Positions 62,519 through 64,000 of a DNA stretch of 64,000 nt are shown piece by piece. This DNA comes from Dyadobacter sp. MSC1_007. Lineage in GTDB: Bacteria; Bacteroidota; Bacteroidia; Cytophagales; Spirosomataceae. The notes under the pieces were generated by a model. The model worked only from the letters and a program-made list of their open reading frames with translations. It was not told the DNA's origin and searched no databases. Positions within the stretch are counted from its first letter, which is position 1. Every line of letters begins with the position of its first letter. A program made the position numbers and the translations under genes. The DNA is taken from positions 62,001-126,000 of the forward strand of contig NZ_JAMOZL010000008.1 of assembly GCF_023667495.1 (NCBI RefSeq), written 5' to 3'.

Positions 62519-63805
62519 TTAAACTTTCCATTCTTTTCGCATGGCGCGTCCGAGGAGCTTATCAGCCTCTTTATCGCCCGAAAATGTTTCTTTCACCGGG
62601 TCCCATTTCAGCGAACGCTGCAAACGGTACGCGATATTGCCGATGTTGCAAACCGACGCCGTCCGGTGGCCAGTTTCGACATCACAGATAGGCTGTTTCC
62701 TGCTCTTGATCGCATTCAGGAAGTCTTTATAATGGTTGTCGCTCACGTACACTTGTCCGGCACCTTCGCTTAATGCTTTATCTTTCAGAGACTCGGGGGT
62801 GGTTTTAAGCTCTCCCCGGGCCACAAACACTTCTCCGTCGGTGCCTACGAAATGGCAATGCTGTTTTCCCTCCATTGGCCGGTGGATTACCTCCACGCCG
62901 TTGGCATATTTATACACCAGCCCTTTTCCCGGTTCGGAATAAACGAGCTCCGTGGGACCGCTTGCGTCCATATTCAATCCCCATTGCGCAATATCAAACA
63001 TATGTGCACCCCAGTCGGTCATCCCACCGCCTCCGAATTCACGGTAATCTCTCCACTTGGGCCAGAATTTGGCGTCCATCGCGGGGGCTAGTTCATTGTT
63101 ATATGGTCTTTCCTCTGTATTCGGCCCCATCCAGAAATCCCAATTGAGACCTTCGGGTTTGGTTTCTCCTTGGAGGTTCCATTCCTTCGGCGGCCCGCCT
63201 ACATTTACATAAACCTTTTTCACAGTGCCGATAGCCCCGCTCCTGACTAGTTGAACTGCCTGCGTAAATTCCTTTGACGACCGCTGCATGCTCCCTGTCT
63301 GGAATACACGATTGTGTTTCCGCGTGGCATCGGCCATCGCCCCGCCTTCTCGGACGGTCAGCGACAGCGGTTTCTCACAATAAATATCCTTCCCCGCTTC
63401 GGCCGCACGGACAGACATTGCCGCATGCCAGTGATCGGGCGCAGCGATGACCACCGCGTCGATATCTTTCCGCGAAAGCAGCTCACGAAAGTCGGTGATG
63501 CCGGTTGCAGCTTTATAGTCTCCTTGCCCGAGCTTTTCGGAATACCATTTGTTGGTTGCATTGACAAAACTTTCCAATTTGACCGGGTACACGTCGGACG
63601 CAGCGATAATGCGGGTCTCGCGGGTGTCGAGAAAGCGGTTGCGCAAACCGCCGCTCTGCCGTCCACAACCAATAAAACCAAGCGAAATGAGGTCGCTCGG
63701 TGCTGTATAGCCTCTTCCGAGCACATGTCTCGGCACGATCATAAATGACGAGATTACGGCGCTGGCCTTTAAAAATTCACGCCGGTTCAAACATTTAGCT
63801 GTCAT
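62519..63805 (-). CDS. Gfo/Idh/MocA family oxidoreductase with Tat signal
   Basis: A 428-residue NAD(P)-dependent oxidoreductase. It opens with a twin-arginine signal (NRREFLKASAVISSFMIV), so it is exported folded with its cofactor. The Rossmann fold begins at SLGFIGCGRQSGG. The EKP motif of the family is present in DIYCEKPLSLTVREGG, and the C-terminal domain has GGGMTDWGAHMFDIAQWGLNMD with the conserved His. Tat-exported members in Bacteroidota act on sugars or glycosidic keto groups in the periplasm; the substrate here is unknown. A strong terminator follows. Confidence 0.92.
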   Translation of the reverse strand: MTAKCLNRREFLKASAVISSFMIVPRHVLGRGYTAPSDLISLGFIGCGRQSGGLRNRFLDTRETRIIAASDVYPVKLESFVNATNKWYSEKLGQGDYKAATGITDFRELLSRKDIDAVVIAAPDHWHAAMSVRAAEAGKDIYCEKPLSLTVREGGAMADATRKHNRVFQTGSMQRSSKEFTQAVQLVRSGAIGTVKKVYVNVGGPPKEWNLQGETKPEGLNWDFWMGPNTEERPYNNELAPAMDAKFWPKWRDYREFGGGGMTDWGAHMFDIAQWGLNMDASGPTELVYSEPGKGLVYKYANGVEVIHRPMEGKQHCHFVGTDGEVFVARGELKTTPESLKDKALSEGAGQVYVSDNHYKDFLNAIKSRKQPICDVETGHRTASVCNIGNIAYRLQRSLKWDPVKETFSGDKEADKLLGRAMRKEWKV

Positions 63806-63920
63806 ATTTTTTCAAGAAATTATCCTGATTGAATTTAAATTAAAGGCCGAAGTCAGTGATTCTACTGAATATTGGAGTCTTATATTAAGATTGCATTCAA
63901 CTTCCTAAACCACAGCCGCT

Positions 63921-64000
63921 ATGATCAGAATTATTCTTGCCTTTTGCCTTGCATTAACCCTGCCCCTCCGCGCACAGGTAACCCAGCGCAACATTTTATC
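63921..64000 (+). CDS. N-terminus of an exported protein (cut by window end)
   Basis: An ATG at 63921 opens a frame of 26 codons up to the window edge: MIRIILAFCLALTLPLRAQ followed by VTQRNIL. This is a signal peptide with the AQ cleavage end typical of exported proteins in this phylum. Nothing can be said about the mature protein. It is divergent from the Gfo/Idh/MocA gene. Confidence 0.6.
   Translation, partial: MIRIILAFCLALTLPLRAQVTQRNIL

Overview
The window is a chromosomal stretch from a member of the Bacteroidota, most likely a Cytophagales/Spirosomataceae bacterium such as Dyadobacter. This genus-level call is an inference from gene content and not from an alignment. The signs are two SusC/SusD pairs, a type IX secretion (T9SS) sorting domain, a MurF-Alr fusion, DUF2723 and DUF2911 proteins, promoters of the Bacteroidota type (-7 TAnnTTTG), and little use of Shine-Dalgarno sites. 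No rRNA, tRNA, insertion sequence, phage gene or CRISPR array was recognised.

Layout, left to right. 1-9.7 kb is housekeeping and small-enzyme territory: the end of a glutamate synthase-like gene, a secreted subtilase, a NUDIX hydrolase, a DUF2911 protein, a minus-strand osmC-thyA-TRIC channel operon, then a tight plus-strand operon (pterin dehydratase, rsmI, DUF4105 protein, IMPase-like phosphatase, DinB/YfiT-like protein, FeoB-associated Cys-rich peptide). It ends at a nested palindromic element shared with the acs terminator. 9.9-24.4 kb holds acs, a THUMP-like methyltransferase, a Spx/YffB-like protein, a dicarboxylate symporter, a universal stress protein, corA, murF-alr, ppk1 and gyrB.

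24.6-49.2 kb is the accessory half. It has two paralogous polytopic membrane proteins of GT-C-like layout; a large secreted SGNH-like/beta-propeller/HEAT/cytochrome c protein with a ThuA protein; a Cys-cluster protein; a small barrel-like protein; a vanadium haloperoxidase/PAP2-family enzyme directly behind an 1102-residue FG-GAP/UnbV protein; and two SusC-SusD pairs. Decayed gene pieces lie around the second pair: a 42-codon SusC-like N-terminus upstream and an open 3' gene remnant between two terminators downstream. The SusCD / UnbV-FG-GAP / haloperoxidase-like block is the most promising place for an undescribed outer-surface system.

49.2-64 kb returns to core functions: a DUF1761 protein, queG, grpE-dnaJ, a secreted endonuclease/phosphatase-family protein, a DUF2723 (GT117-type) glycosyltransferase with tandem promoters, a NatAB-like ABC exporter, two small conserved unknowns, alanine dehydrogenase, tsaE, a Tat-exported Gfo/Idh/MocA oxidoreductase, and the first 26 codons of another secreted protein.
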